Shown here one piece after another: positions 9,609 to 18,665 of a DNA stretch of 64,000 nucleotides. The notes below the pieces were generated by a model that ran no database searches, was not told the origin of the DNA, and saw only the letters and a list, made by a program, of their open reading frames with translations. The stretch is from Algoriphagus winogradskyi (GTDB lineage Bacteria > Bacteroidota > Bacteroidia > Cytophagales > Cyclobacteriaceae). A program made the position numbers and the translations under genes. The stretch spans positions 992,001-1,056,000 of the forward strand of contig NZ_FXUA01000001.1 of NCBI RefSeq assembly GCF_900182815.1, in the 5' to 3' direction. The number at the start of each line of letters is the position of its first letter. Position 1 is the first letter of the stretch.

Positions 9609-9712
9609 AATCTCCCTCAAAGGGGCTAAGGAGTAAAAATTTAATCCTAACATTAAGATCTTAAACGAAACTGCACCCTCTGCGAAACTCTTTGTGAACT
9701 CTGAGGTAAAAA
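9609..9712. repeat. Degenerate relic of the GxxExxY-flanking repeat
   Basis: TCTCCCTCAAAGGGGCTAAG (from 9609) closely resembles the left inverted repeat at 13450-13474. About 60 bases on, GCACCCTCTGCGAAACTC resembles the opposite end. No gene lies between, so this may be a decayed or emptied copy of the same unit. Confidence 0.35.
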
Positions 9713-9738
9713 AAAGCCCCGAATCTAAATCCGGGGCT
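9711..9738 (-). terminator. Terminator-like hairpin downstream of pruA
   Basis: AGCCCCG (9715-9721) pairs with CGGGGCT (9732-9738). On the minus strand the stem is followed by eight T residues. It lies about 130 bases past the pruA stop, beyond two palindromic repeats. Confidence 0.7.
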
Positions 9739-9744
9739 CCTATT

Positions 9745-9866
9745 AACCTTTGAGGTCTATTTTTGACCTCGAAGGTTTCAATTTCAAAAACAATCTAAAA
9801 CCTCAAATAAAGACCTTCGAGGTGATCCCGAAGTCTAGCGACATTCGGGACAACACCTCAAAGGTC
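9745..9866. repeat. Two large palindromic repeats next to pruA stop
   Basis: The first has 13-base arms at 9745-9757 and 9765-9777, with one mismatch. The second has arms at 9812-9824 and 9854-9866 with one mismatch, plus an inner CCCGAA / TTCGGG stem. All arms contain the ACCTTYGAGGT half-site also seen at 8.2-8.3 kb. The second palindrome ends two bases from the pruA stop codon. Confidence 0.7.
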
Positions 9867-9868
9867 AA

Positions 9869-11506
9869 TTACTTGTCGCTTCCCAAGAAAGGATACTTGT
9901 AATCCTCCGGAGAAACAAATGTCTCTTTAATCGTACGTGGAGAAACCCAACGAAGCAAGTTGATCATAGAACCAGCTTTGTCATTTGTACCGGAGGCTCT
10001 AGCTCCACCGAATGGCTGCTGACCTACAACCGCTCCTGTTGGCTTATCATTGATGTAGAAGTTACCCGCTGCATTTCTAAGTTTTGTAGTGGCCAATTCC
10101 ACTGCATAACGATCCTGAGAGAATATAGCTCCGGTCAAAGCATACGGAGAAGTCTGATCGACTAATTCCAATGCTTCTTCGAATCTTTCGGAATCATACA
10201 CATAGATCGTCAATACCGGACCGAAGATTTCTTCACACATGGACGTGTACATAGGATCTTGGGTTACGATGACAGTTGGCTCAATGAAGTAACCCTTCGA
10301 CTTATCGTAGTTTCCCCCAGCGATGATTTCTACCGCAGGATTGGCCTTCGCATTGTCTATATACTTGGCGATTTTATCAAAAGATTTCTCGTCGATCACT
10401 GCATTGATAAAGTTGGTGAAATCTTCCGTTCCGCCCATTTTCATATCAGCAAGATCTGCCAGCAAGTTTTCTTTCACCTCATCCCAAATATTGGAAGGAA
10501 TATAGGCACGGGAAGCAGCTGAGCATTTTTGACCTTGGAACTCAAAAGCGCCACGGGAAAGTCCTACAGCAACAGCTTTTGGAATAGCTGATTTGTGAGC
10601 AATCACGAAGTCTTTTCCACCTGTCTCACCTACGATTCTAGGGTAAGCTTTATACTGATGGATATTAGTACCTATTGTTTTCCAGATATGCTGGAATACG
10701 CCAGTGGAACCTGTGAAGTGGATTCCTGCAAAATCAGGATGCTTGAAAATAACATCTCCCGCAACTGGTCCATCTACGTAGATCAAGTTGATCACACCAG
10801 CAGGAACACCTGCTTCTTTGAACACTTGCATCAACACATTAGCAGAATATATCTGCGTGTAAGCTGGCTTCCATACGATGGTGTTACCCATCATCGCAGC
10901 AGAAGTCGGAAGATTACCAGCGATTGCCGTAAAGTTGAATGGAGTCAAAGCAAAAATAAAACCTTCGAGTGGACGCTGCTCTAATCTATTCCAAACCCCA
11001 TTTCCAGAAACCGGCGGCTGTTGGGAGTAGATTTCAGTCATATACTGCACGTTGAAACGCAAGAAGTCGATAAACTCACATGCCGCATCGATCTCTGCTT
11101 GCATCGCATTTTTAGATTGCCCAAGCATGGTAGCAGCATTGATTTTAGCTCTGTATGGCCCAGCCAAAAGATCAGCTGCTTTCAAGAAAATCGCAGCTCT
11201 TTGTTCCCAAGCTAAGTTTTCCCAAGCTTCTTTAGCACCAAGGGCAGCATCGATCGCCTGCTCTACATGAGATGCATCTCCTTCATGAAAATGACCCAAC
11301 ACATGCTGGTGATCATGTGGAGGAGACATGGTGTGCGTATTACCTGTTCTGACCTCATCGGAACCAATATACATTGGCACATCAACTTGCTGAGATCTAG
11401 CTTCTTTGAGTGCAGCTTGTAACTCTTTTCTCCCGGGGCTTCCGGGAGCGTATGCTTTTACCGGTTCGTTCACCGGAGTTGGTACATTAAAAAAACCTTT
11501 GAGCAT
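9869..11506 (-). CDS. pruA: L-glutamate gamma-semialdehyde (P5C) dehydrogenase
   Basis: Oxidises glutamate-5-semialdehyde/P5C to glutamate with NAD+, the second step of proline catabolism. The opening LKGFFNVPTPVNEPVKAYAPGSP and total length match the eukaryote-like stand-alone P5CDH branch, so no proline dehydrogenase domain is fused. Catalytic Glu is in RIVGETGGKDF (about E294) and the nucleophile in EFQGQKCSAASRAY (about C328). The frame extends 11 codons upstream to a TTG. I prefer the ATG at 11504-11506, which gives 545 aa and begins exactly at the conserved N-terminus. A proline dehydrogenase gene is not in the window. The gene lies downstream of yjjG and may be co-transcribed. Confidence 0.93.
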   Translation of the reverse strand: MLKGFFNVPTPVNEPVKAYAPGSPGRKELQAALKEARSQQVDVPMYIGSDEVRTGNTHTMSPPHDHQHVLGHFHEGDASHVEQAIDAALGAKEAWENLAWEQRAAIFLKAADLLAGPYRAKINAATMLGQSKNAMQAEIDAACEFIDFLRFNVQYMTEIYSQQPPVSGNGVWNRLEQRPLEGFIFALTPFNFTAIAGNLPTSAAMMGNTIVWKPAYTQIYSANVLMQVFKEAGVPAGVINLIYVDGPVAGDVIFKHPDFAGIHFTGSTGVFQHIWKTIGTNIHQYKAYPRIVGETGGKDFVIAHKSAIPKAVAVGLSRGAFEFQGQKCSAASRAYIPSNIWDEVKENLLADLADMKMGGTEDFTNFINAVIDEKSFDKIAKYIDNAKANPAVEIIAGGNYDKSKGYFIEPTVIVTQDPMYTSMCEEIFGPVLTIYVYDSERFEEALELVDQTSPYALTGAIFSQDRYAVELATTKLRNAAGNFYINDKPTGAVVGQQPFGGARASGTNDKAGSMINLLRWVSPRTIKETFVSPEDYKYPFLGSDK

Positions 11507-11587
11507 AATATCTGGGGTTATGATTTTCTGATTCGCCAAAGATAACCAGAAGGTTTAATTGGCGGGTTGATTTGAAGTAAAAGAACC

Positions 11588-12283
11588 CTAAAGTATGTCT
11601 TCTAGTTCTCTCAAATGTGAAATAGTATAGGTAGGCATCAGATCAATGGACTTTCCAAGTGGGTTGAAAAAGACCTGATCTATTCCTGCCCCATAAGCTC
11701 CTCTAATGTCAGACACAGGATTATCTCCTATCATCAAGCTGTTTTCCTTTCTTGCTCCTGCCTGCTCCAACGCATAGTGAAATATCCTCGGATCTGGTTT
11801 TTTATGTCCGGTGGTTTCTGAAGTGACTACCAATTCGAAATAATCATTTAAGCCAGAGGACTTCATTTTCTTTGCCTGACTCTCATCAAAACCATTTGTA
11901 ATCACATAGAGTTTGTAGTTTGGCTTGAGGTAATCTAGGATCTCAATAGTATGTGGAAATAAGTGGGGTTTGCTCGAAGTTCTGTGCATAAAATCACCTT
12001 CAAATTCATTTGGGATTACTGCATCGATCACACCCGCTTGTTCAAATATTTTGGGAAATCTACTTGCCCGCAATTCATCCTTATGGAGTTCGCCCTTATC
12101 GTAAGCTTCCCAAAGCTTGAAATTCACTGCATAGAATGAATCTATTAAATGCTGAGCGGATGATAGTCCAAGTTCTTCTAACTTATAATGAAGAAATAGC
12201 TCAGTGAGGGATTCTTGAACATTTCGATCGTAATCCCATAACGTGTGATCTAGATCGAAGAACAAATGCTGGTAAGTTTTCAA
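11588..12283 (-). CDS. yjjG: YjjG-type HAD nucleotidase
   Basis: HAD phosphatase of the non-canonical pyrimidine nucleotidase group, which cleans up dUMP/UMP-like or damaged nucleotides. Motif I is FFDLDHTLWD (nucleophile D10, acid D12), motif II VITNGF, motif III lysine in GHKKPDP and motif IV MIGDNPVSDI. A helical cap sits between motifs I and II. The only start in frame is TTG (12281-12283), five bases after the stop of the upstream regulator, and the peptide begins at the normal family position. Exact substrate is inferred from the family. Confidence 0.85.
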   Translation of the reverse strand: MKTYQHLFFDLDHTLWDYDRNVQESLTELFLHYKLEELGLSSAQHLIDSFYAVNFKLWEAYDKGELHKDELRASRFPKIFEQAGVIDAVIPNEFEGDFMHRTSSKPHLFPHTIEILDYLKPNYKLYVITNGFDESQAKKMKSSGLNDYFELVVTSETTGHKKPDPRIFHYALEQAGARKENSLMIGDNPVSDIRGAYGAGIDQVFFNPLGKSIDLMPTYTISHLRELEDIL

Positions 12284-12288
12284 GGTAA

Positions 12289-12672
12289 TTAACGACGGTA
12301 TTGGTTATTCTGAATTTTATTTATTGCAAGCTCACGGTTGGATTTCAAAATTTCGAAAGTTTCTTGGTCCTTGATGAGACTTGGGTCTTTTTGAATAAAC
12401 TTAAAAACCTGATTTATGATTTCAAGATATTCTTCAAGGATGTAATAAAACACCCATTGATCTACTCTCCTACTTCCTAGTAGCCCAGCATTTTTCAGGT
12501 AAATAAGATGCCTGCTGGTCTTAGTCTGAGTAAAATCAAGGATTAATTCGAAATCTGAAATGGAAAGCTCCTTATTTAACATCAATAGGTGGAAAATCCT
12601 CACTCTTGGCTCTTCTGAAAGCGCTTTGAAGATTCTAAGCCCGTAGTTTAAACTGATATTTTTTAGCCGCAT
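12289..12672 (-). CDS. ArsR-family winged-helix regulator
   Basis: A 127-residue DNA-binding protein. It opens with LRIFKALSEEPRVRIFHLLM, the usual ArsR helix before the winged helix. The recognition region is TKTSRHLIYLKNAGLLGSRR and the wing VDQWVFYYIL. No cysteine or histidine metal site of the ArsR/SmtB sensors is evident, so it may not sense metal. It is the first gene of a probable yjjG (pruA) unit and is divergent from the secreted CarboxypepD-like protein, with about 110 bases between. Targets unknown. Confidence 0.82.
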   Translation of the reverse strand: MRLKNISLNYGLRIFKALSEEPRVRIFHLLMLNKELSISDFELILDFTQTKTSRHLIYLKNAGLLGSRRVDQWVFYYILEEYLEIINQVFKFIQKDPSLIKDQETFEILKSNRELAINKIQNNQYRR

Positions 12673-12781
12673 TAGTAAGATTTAACGGAGTTTATGAGGG
12701 GAAAAAGAAATTTCACCCGAAATTAGGGTAATATCGTATCCGAAAAGATAACCATTTGCCGTTCTATTAAGTTTATAATTC

Positions 12782-13432
12782 GTGAAGAACTCATTACTCC
12801 TTAGCGCCACTTTAGTTTTCCTTATGGGAATATTTTTTTCCTCGCTTGATGTAAAAGCTCAAGATGTACAAGAAAAAAAAGTAATCCAACTTTCGGGTAT
12901 TATCCTTAATTCCGATAGCACAGATGCTGTTGCCGGGGTAAATATTTACGTACCAACAAAAGGCAGAGGTACTAGTTCCGGCCGTTTCGGCTACTTTTCA
13001 ATGCCTGTTTTAGAAGGAGATTCTGTTATATTTAGTTTTATAGGTTTGAAAAAACAAACATTCAAAGTACCTAATAAAGTAGAAAGTGACCGAATCAGTT
13101 TGATCCTTACCATGGAGGTAGACGAAATTGCGTTAGCTGAAATTGAAGTAATGCCTTATCCGACTGAGGAAGAATTTAAACAAGCCGTTATTGCGCTGAA
13201 TGTGGTGGATCCAATGTCAATTTCCAGAGCGAATATGAGCCCTGAAATGCTCCTTCGCTGGGCGGAATCTATGCCAGCCTCAGGTAATGAAAATTTCCGA
13301 TACTTTCAGGAAGGGCAAGCCATTCAAAATCAAGATCTCTACGGTCCTAGAACACTCAGACTCCTCGACCCATTCGCCTGGGGGCAGTTTATTCGATCTA
13401 TCAAGCGGGGTGATTTGAAGAAGAAGGATTGA
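12782..13432 (+). CDS. Secreted carboxypeptidase-regulatory-like domain protein
   Basis: A 216-residue exported protein with a signal peptide (about 1-26, ending VKAQ). A CarboxypepD_reg-like beta-sandwich (about 35-115) follows: SGIILNSDSTDAVAGVNIYV, then RFGYFSM and VIFSFIGLKKQ. This module is otherwise the N-terminal domain of SusC-like transporters, but here no plug or barrel follows. The C-terminal 90 residues are helical and unassigned. The start is GTG. Homologous short proteins are common in Bacteroidota envelopes and uncharacterised. Confidence 0.7.
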   Translation: MKNSLLLSATLVFLMGIFFSSLDVKAQDVQEKKVIQLSGIILNSDSTDAVAGVNIYVPTKGRGTSSGRFGYFSMPVLEGDSVIFSFIGLKKQTFKVPNKVESDRISLILTMEVDEIALAEIEVMPYPTEEEFKQAVIALNVVDPMSISRANMSPEMLLRWAESMPASGNENFRYFQEGQAIQNQDLYGPRTLRLLDPFAWGQFIRSIKRGDLKKKD

Positions 13433-13451
13433 TGAATTTCCACTAATATCT

Positions 13452-13474
13452 CCCGCAAAGGCGCTAGGGCGCAA
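13452..13474. repeat. Left inverted repeat flanking the GxxExxY relic
   Basis: A 23-base sequence whose reverse complement matches 13894-13916 at 20 of 23 positions. The two copies face each other across the broken GxxExxY gene. See the right copy and the finding. Confidence 0.7.
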
Positions 13475-13489
13475 ATTCAATTGTCGGTA

Positions 13490-13877
13490 AGACCGTTTAC
13501 CACTCTTTTAATTCCTTCTGTGAGTTTATCTTCATTGAAATTTATTAGCATTCCAAGCCTTAATCCTGTCAATCTTAGGTATGTTCTAAGTTGTTTTGGA
13601 TGAACGGGAAGGAGTTTTTCCACCGATTTCAATTCTATAATCACCTTATTATCAATGATAATATCAGCGCGAAATCCTTAATCCAATTTCATCTCATTCC
13701 AAATCACGGGAATCACAACCTCAGTCTTCACTACCAATCCTCTGGCTCTAAGTTCATACACAAATACTGCTTGATATACTGACTCTAGCAAGCCAGGACC
13801 AAGCCTTTTATAAATCATAAAGGCTATATCAACAATTATCTTAGAAATCTCATTTTAATGCATTTCAGTCAAAATTA
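13490..13877 (-). pseudogene. Broken GxxExxY family gene
   Basis: Conceptual minus-strand translation gives the complete family signature: NEISKIIVDIAFMIYKRLG, PGLLESVYQAVFVYELRARG, GFRADIIIDNKVIIELKSVE, then KQLRTYLRLTGLRLGMLINF and a final IKRVVNGL. Two in-frame TAA codons interrupt it, at codon 3 (ATG CAT TAA) and between LD and GFRAD. It cannot make the normal protein of about 125 aa without readthrough or restart. The family is predicted to be nuclease-like (PD-(D/E)XK related), function unproven. The whole unit lies between inverted repeats. Confidence 0.85.
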
Positions 13878-13893
13878 AATCTTTCTAAAAAAA

Positions 13894-13916
13894 TTGCACC
13901 TTTGCGCCTTTGCGGG
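13894..13916. repeat. Right inverted repeat flanking the GxxExxY relic
   Basis: The 23 bases end in GCGCCTTTGCGGG, mirror of the left copy at 13452-13474, with three mismatches. The unit between the outer ends is 465 bp. No target-site duplication is obvious by eye. Confidence 0.7.
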
Positions 13917-13958
13917 ATTTATTCAAATGCACCTCCTAGCTCCTTTTGCCTGAGGTAA

Positions 13959-15566
13959 TTAATCAATCTCCGGCAGCACCCACTCCTCCAATACACTTGG
14001 TAGCCGCATCATCTCTTCGATAGCGGCGATGGTTCTTGGGGCGGCTTCGGAAAGATTTACAGCTCCGTCTTTGGTAATCAAGATATCATCTTCAATCCGC
14101 ACTCCAATTCCCCACCATTTTGGATCACAATCTGATCCCTCTGGTATATAAATTCCTGGCTCAATAGTAAAGACATTACCTTCTTTGAGCGGATCACGGG
14201 TACCGCGATCATGCACATCTAGGCCAATATGGTGGCTAGTCCCGTGAGGAAAATACATATGGCTTTCCCCTTTTTTAATAATTCCCAAGTTGGCAAGTCC
14301 ATCATTGATTATCTGGCGGCCTGCCGCATCAATTTCCTGAAAAGTAACCCCAGGCTTAGATATTGCTATTCCTGCTTCTTGAGCTAGGTAAACTAATTCA
14401 TAAATAGCCTTTTCTTCAGCATTGAATTTACCATTTATCGGTATGGTGCGGGTCACGTCTGCAGTATACCCTCTCCACTCTGCGCCCAAATCCATCAGAA
14501 GTAACCTGTCATTCAAATCCCGTTTATCATTCTCAATATAATGCAGAATACAGCCATTATTCCCTCCACCTACTATGGATGGATAGCCAAGCTCTTCAGC
14601 ACCATATCGCTTATAAATAAATTCATGAACACCCTGAATTTCCCGTTCTGTCATTCCTACCTTCGCCGCTTTCATCACCTCGATTTGTCCAACCGCAGAA
14701 ATCATTACCGCTTTTTTAAGTAGGGCAATTTCTTCGGGAGTTTTCACTTCTCTAAGTACACTCATCATACTTGCAAGTGACGTAATATCCAGCTTTTGAT
14801 CAGGCATTTCATCTTTTACGAGCATTCTCTTTTCAGGTGATTCTGCATTCATAAATGAATTGATCAATGGATCTTGCATCATTTCGGGATATTGTCGCTC
14901 ATATCTTTTTAGCATTTGAATGACACGATCAGAAGTCTCCAAATCTGAAGTTTTTATCATTTTATAGACCTGTGCACTTATCTCATTTAGTTTATCAGGA
15001 TAAGCGGTAGCGGTTTTGAATTCATCAATCATTTGATTGAGAGGTTGATTTGCGCTACTTTCTTCAATTTCTTCAGAAAGGCTAAAAGTCAATATTTTGT
15101 CAAAATCCTGAAGATTAATCCCTGACTTTGTCCCAAAATCAGTGTTAAGAAGAGCTTCTTCAAAGCCTAACTCATTCTTCATTCCTTCAATCCCCATCCG
15201 CTTTCCATTCCACATTTCTGCACGTGGATCTCTATTCTGAACAAAAATCAATTCATCTACTAATTTGCCATTAACTTCGCGCTTTTCACTAAAGACGACT
15301 AGCACCGCATTAGGCTCACGAAATCCTGTCAGGTAGAAGAAATCGGTGTTAGGATGATAAATAAAATCCACATCATTGGTTCTATTTTTAACAGGATTAT
15401 TAAAAAAAACTGCCACAGAACTAGCAGGCATTAATTTTCTTAATTCTTCTCTTCTTTGGCTATGCCATTCTGAGCTGAGCCCATCATCAAAATAAGATTG
15501 AGAGAATGCCGTGAATGAATACGCAATTAAAAATAGAGTCCAAAGTATCTTTTTCATAGGGATCAT
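13959..15566 (-). CDS. Secreted Xaa-Pro aminopeptidase (M24B)
   Basis: Metallopeptidase that removes N-terminal residues preceding proline, exported by a signal peptide (MKKILWTLFLIAYSFTAFSQ). The N-terminal creatinase-like domain occupies about 20-240. The pita-bread catalytic domain shows the dinuclear metal ligands: Asp in LMDLGAEWRGYTADVTRTIP, His in HGTSHHIGLDVHD, Glu in FTIEPGIYIPE and Glu in GVRIEDDI. Two ATG starts three codons apart are possible (15566 or 15557), and the second sits directly before the signal peptide. Monocistronic. Likely periplasmic peptide catabolism. Confidence 0.9.
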   Translation of the reverse strand: MIPMKKILWTLFLIAYSFTAFSQSYFDDGLSSEWHSQRREELRKLMPASSVAVFFNNPVKNRTNDVDFIYHPNTDFFYLTGFREPNAVLVVFSEKREVNGKLVDELIFVQNRDPRAEMWNGKRMGIEGMKNELGFEEALLNTDFGTKSGINLQDFDKILTFSLSEEIEESSANQPLNQMIDEFKTATAYPDKLNEISAQVYKMIKTSDLETSDRVIQMLKRYERQYPEMMQDPLINSFMNAESPEKRMLVKDEMPDQKLDITSLASMMSVLREVKTPEEIALLKKAVMISAVGQIEVMKAAKVGMTEREIQGVHEFIYKRYGAEELGYPSIVGGGNNGCILHYIENDKRDLNDRLLLMDLGAEWRGYTADVTRTIPINGKFNAEEKAIYELVYLAQEAGIAISKPGVTFQEIDAAGRQIINDGLANLGIIKKGESHMYFPHGTSHHIGLDVHDRGTRDPLKEGNVFTIEPGIYIPEGSDCDPKWWGIGVRIEDDILITKDGAVNLSEAAPRTIAAIEEMMRLPSVLEEWVLPEID

Positions 15567-15787
15567 GTTGAATTAAGAATTCTAATGTCTGCGCTTTTGA
15601 CCATTTAACAAAGTCTTAATCCACAGATTGCAGCATATCCTTATCTTTGGCTATTAAAAAATTTAAATCATATAATCGTAAATCACGAAATCGGTACACT
15701 TTAGAAATTATTATCGATCAGGCGAGATGCACTCAAGTTAAGCTTAGAGCAGCTTTTCTGACCGTAAAACCCCAATTGAATAAATAG

Positions 15788-17422
15788 ATGAAAAAAATAG
15801 GGATTGTATTTTTGCTATTCGTTTTGGCTTCTAATCCTCTGAAAGCACAGGAAGCTGCCAAAAAGCCCAAACTAGTTGTTGGTATCATAGTAGATCAAAT
15901 GCGCCAGGATTACCTATATCGCTTTGCAGACAGGTATTCCGACGGTGGTTTTAAGCGGATGATGAAAGATGGTTTTATGATGAAAAACGGCCATTTCAAC
16001 TACATCCCGACTTATACCGGACCTGGTCATGCTTCCGTCTATACTGGCACTACTCCGGCCACGCATGGAATAATCAGCAATGACTGGTACGCAAAAAGTA
16101 TCGATAAAATGATCTATTGCGCCGGAGATACTACCGTAACTAATGTAGGTGGATCTGAAAGCAATGGCTACATCAGCCCACGAAACATGCTCACCACCAC
16201 TATCACAGATGAGCTTAGAATCGCTACCCAGAAACGATCCAAAGTGGTAGGAGTAGCAATCAAAGATCGCGGAGCCAGCCTTCCTGCCGGTCACATGGGA
16301 GATGCCTACTGGTTTGATTCCAGCACAGGCGAGTTCATGACCTCTTCCTACTATTATGATCAGCTCCCTAAATGGGTAGATAAATTCAATGAAAGAAAAT
16401 TGGTCGATCAGTACCTTTCCCAGACATGGAATACCCTCTATCCCATCAAAACCTATACTCAAAGTATGGTGGATGACAATCCTTTTGAAGGAAAATTCAG
16501 CGGAAAAGATACGCCTACCTTCCCTTATGACTTGAATAAACTAAGAGAAACCAATGGCCAATTTGGATTGATTTCTTCTACGCCTTTTGGCAATACCCTT
16601 ACTTTGGACTTTGCCTTGGCTGCTCTGGAAGGAGAAAAGATGGGCATGGGAGAGGATACAGATTTCTTAGCACTTAGCTTCTCGTCTACTGATTATGTTG
16701 GCCATAGGTTTGGTCCTCAATCCAAAGAAATCGAGGATACTTACCTTCGTTTGGATCAGGAAATAGAAAGGCTACTGAATTACTTGGACGAAACCTATGG
16801 AAAAGACCAGTATATCGTTTTCTTATCTGCCGATCATGCCGTAGCCGAAGTGGCAACACATATGATCAGCGAGAAAGTGCCTGCAGGCAATTTACCTACT
16901 GGTACTGTCATGAATGGGCTTCAAAACTTCATTTTAGCTAAGTACGGTGTTGGAAAATGGATTAAAAACTATTCAAATGGACAAATCTTCCTTGACCATG
17001 AATTGATTCGGGAAAAGGATATAAACCTAGAAGATTTTGAAAATGAAATTGCACAGTATCTGTTGAAAGCTGATGGAATCAAAGAAGTCTATACTGGGAC
17101 AGCCATGCGAACCCGCGAGTTTACCCAAGGTAGAGCGATGCGACTTCAGATGGGCTACAATCACAAGGCTTCAGGCGATATTTTAATTGTACTCGAACCC
17201 GCATGGCTAACAGGAGGATCCACAGGTACATCTCATGGCACAGGGTATTCATACGATACCAATGTCCCAATCCTATTCTATGGATGGAATGTACCAGCCG
17301 GAGAAAGCTCTAGGTACGCTACCATTACTGACATCGCTCCTACACTTTCTATGATGCTGGACATCAAATTGCCAAATGGTGCGACTGGAGAACCAATTTT
17401 GGAGATTACTGACAAAAAGTAA
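15788..17422 (+). CDS. PafA-type alkaline phosphatase
   Basis: Exported phosphomonoesterase of the alkaline phosphatase superfamily, close to PafA, the phosphate-insensitive enzyme of flavobacteria. Signal peptide about 1-20 (KAQ). Metal Asp36 is in IIVDQM, nucleophile T77 in IPTYTGPGHAS and N98 in SNDWY. A Lys-x-Arg pair lies in IKDRGAS. Further metal ligands are in SSTDYVGHRFGP and LSADHAV, with the last His near GGSTGTSHGTGYSYD. The Thr-to-Asn spacing of 21 equals that of PafA. It is monocistronic with a shared terminator. Substrate preference within the family is inferred. Confidence 0.9.
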   Translation: MKKIGIVFLLFVLASNPLKAQEAAKKPKLVVGIIVDQMRQDYLYRFADRYSDGGFKRMMKDGFMMKNGHFNYIPTYTGPGHASVYTGTTPATHGIISNDWYAKSIDKMIYCAGDTTVTNVGGSESNGYISPRNMLTTTITDELRIATQKRSKVVGVAIKDRGASLPAGHMGDAYWFDSSTGEFMTSSYYYDQLPKWVDKFNERKLVDQYLSQTWNTLYPIKTYTQSMVDDNPFEGKFSGKDTPTFPYDLNKLRETNGQFGLISSTPFGNTLTLDFALAALEGEKMGMGEDTDFLALSFSSTDYVGHRFGPQSKEIEDTYLRLDQEIERLLNYLDETYGKDQYIVFLSADHAVAEVATHMISEKVPAGNLPTGTVMNGLQNFILAKYGVGKWIKNYSNGQIFLDHELIREKDINLEDFENEIAQYLLKADGIKEVYTGTAMRTREFTQGRAMRLQMGYNHKASGDILIVLEPAWLTGGSTGTSHGTGYSYDTNVPILFYGWNVPAGESSRYATITDIAPTLSMMLDIKLPNGATGEPILEITDKK

Positions 17423-17442
17423 ACTCCCTAATCCTAGCAAGT

Positions 17443-17475
17443 AAAAAGCCTCGATCTTGAAAGACCGAGGCTTTT
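17443..17475. terminator. Bidirectional terminator between convergent genes
   Basis: GCCTCG pairs with CGAGGC around an inner TCTT/AAGA stem. An A-run precedes and a T-run follows, so it can serve both the phosphatase (+) and the dioxygenase (-). Confidence 0.85.
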
Positions 17476-17501
17476 TGCTAATAATACAAGTAATAATCCC
17501 T

Positions 17502-18665
17502 CTATTCCGTCCAGCTCATCGGATAATTCTCATCCACAAATTCCAACGCATCCGTTGTAATCTGAAGTGATTTGAATGTATCCAGCATCACCGCATATTC
17601 ATCCGTAGCTTTTGCACCGATGGACTTCTCAACAGTCCCGGGATGCGGACCATGTGGCAAGCCTCCCATGTGCAAGGTGAATGAACCCCTATCGATTCCT
17701 TTTCTGCTCATAAATTCGCCCTCTGCATAATATAATACCTCATCCGAATCAATATTGGAATGATTGTATGGCGCAGGTATGGAAAGAGGATGATAATCGA
17801 ATAGCCTAGGAACAAAAGAACAGATCACAAATCCCCAAGCCTGGAAAGTCTGATGAACTGGAGGTGGCTGATGAATTCTGCCAGTTATGGGTTCAAAATC
17901 ATATATTGATAAAGCATAAGGATACAAGAACCCATCCCATCCTACAATATCCAGCGGGCTATGGCCATAAGAATACTGATGGAGCATTCCTTGTTTTTTG
18001 ATCTGGACAAGGTATTCACCTTTCTTATCCTCGATATGAAGGTCATGTGGCGGACGTATATCCCGCTCACAGTAGGGTGAGTGCTCTAACAATTGTCCTA
18101 CTTCATTTCTATAGCGCTTGACCGTCTCAATAGCACCTACAGACTCTATAACCAGTAGTCTGAGTGGCCCTTCTTCCTCAAATTCAAACCGGTAAATCGT
18201 TGTACGGGGAATGACGATATAATCACCCTTGTGCACTTCAAGTTTTCCAAATTGAGAATACATCACACCTTCACCATCGTGGATATAGATTAATTCATCC
18301 CCATCAGCATTTTTGAAATAATAATCCATTTTTCGCTGGCGTGGCGCACATATCCCCATCATGACATCGGAGTTCATCATTAGGTTTCTTCGTGCTGACA
18401 AATAGTCTTCACCCGTGAATTCGACACCAGAAGTCTTTAAGTGGGTTTGATTTAGCCCGTGCTCAGTAGCCGGCTTCCAGGAATAAGGTTCTGGTTTGCC
18501 GATAGACTTAACTTGGTTAGGATTATGAATATGATAAAGTGTGGAGTAAATCCCTGAAAATCCTTTGGAACTCACCACTTCCTCTTTATAGAGACTGCCA
18601 TCTGGCTGACGGAATTGTGTGTGTCGTTTGGGCGGGATATCTCCCATTCTGTGATAGTATGCCAT
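17502..18665 (-). CDS. hmgA: Homogentisate 1,2-dioxygenase
   Basis: Cupin-type ring-cleaving Fe(II) dioxygenase that opens homogentisate to maleylacetoacetate in tyrosine/phenylalanine breakdown. The opening MAYYHRMGDIPPKRHTQFR is family-typical. Iron-site and active-site histidines are in PPPVHQTFQAWGFVICSFVP, PYNHSNIDSDEVLYYAEGEF and LPHGPHPG. At 387 aa it belongs to the shorter bacterial branch. It is alone here: no fumarylacetoacetase or HPPD gene is in the window. Confidence 0.9.
   Translation of the reverse strand: MAYYHRMGDIPPKRHTQFRQPDGSLYKEEVVSSKGFSGIYSTLYHIHNPNQVKSIGKPEPYSWKPATEHGLNQTHLKTSGVEFTGEDYLSARRNLMMNSDVMMGICAPRQRKMDYYFKNADGDELIYIHDGEGVMYSQFGKLEVHKGDYIVIPRTTIYRFEFEEEGPLRLLVIESVGAIETVKRYRNEVGQLLEHSPYCERDIRPPHDLHIEDKKGEYLVQIKKQGMLHQYSYGHSPLDIVGWDGFLYPYALSIYDFEPITGRIHQPPPVHQTFQAWGFVICSFVPRLFDYHPLSIPAPYNHSNIDSDEVLYYAEGEFMSRKGIDRGSFTLHMGGLPHGPHPGTVEKSIGAKATDEYAVMLDTFKSLQITTDALEFVDENYPMSWTE

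Noticed and set aside
8228..9866. Recurring palindromes considered as a CRISPR array
   Set aside because: Spacing is irregular, a whole gene lies between the clusters, and arms rather than direct repeats recur. REP-like repeats fit better.
13591..13782. 63-codon plus-strand frame
   Set aside because: It is antisense to the GxxExxY pseudogene, whose minus-strand translation is clearly family-like.
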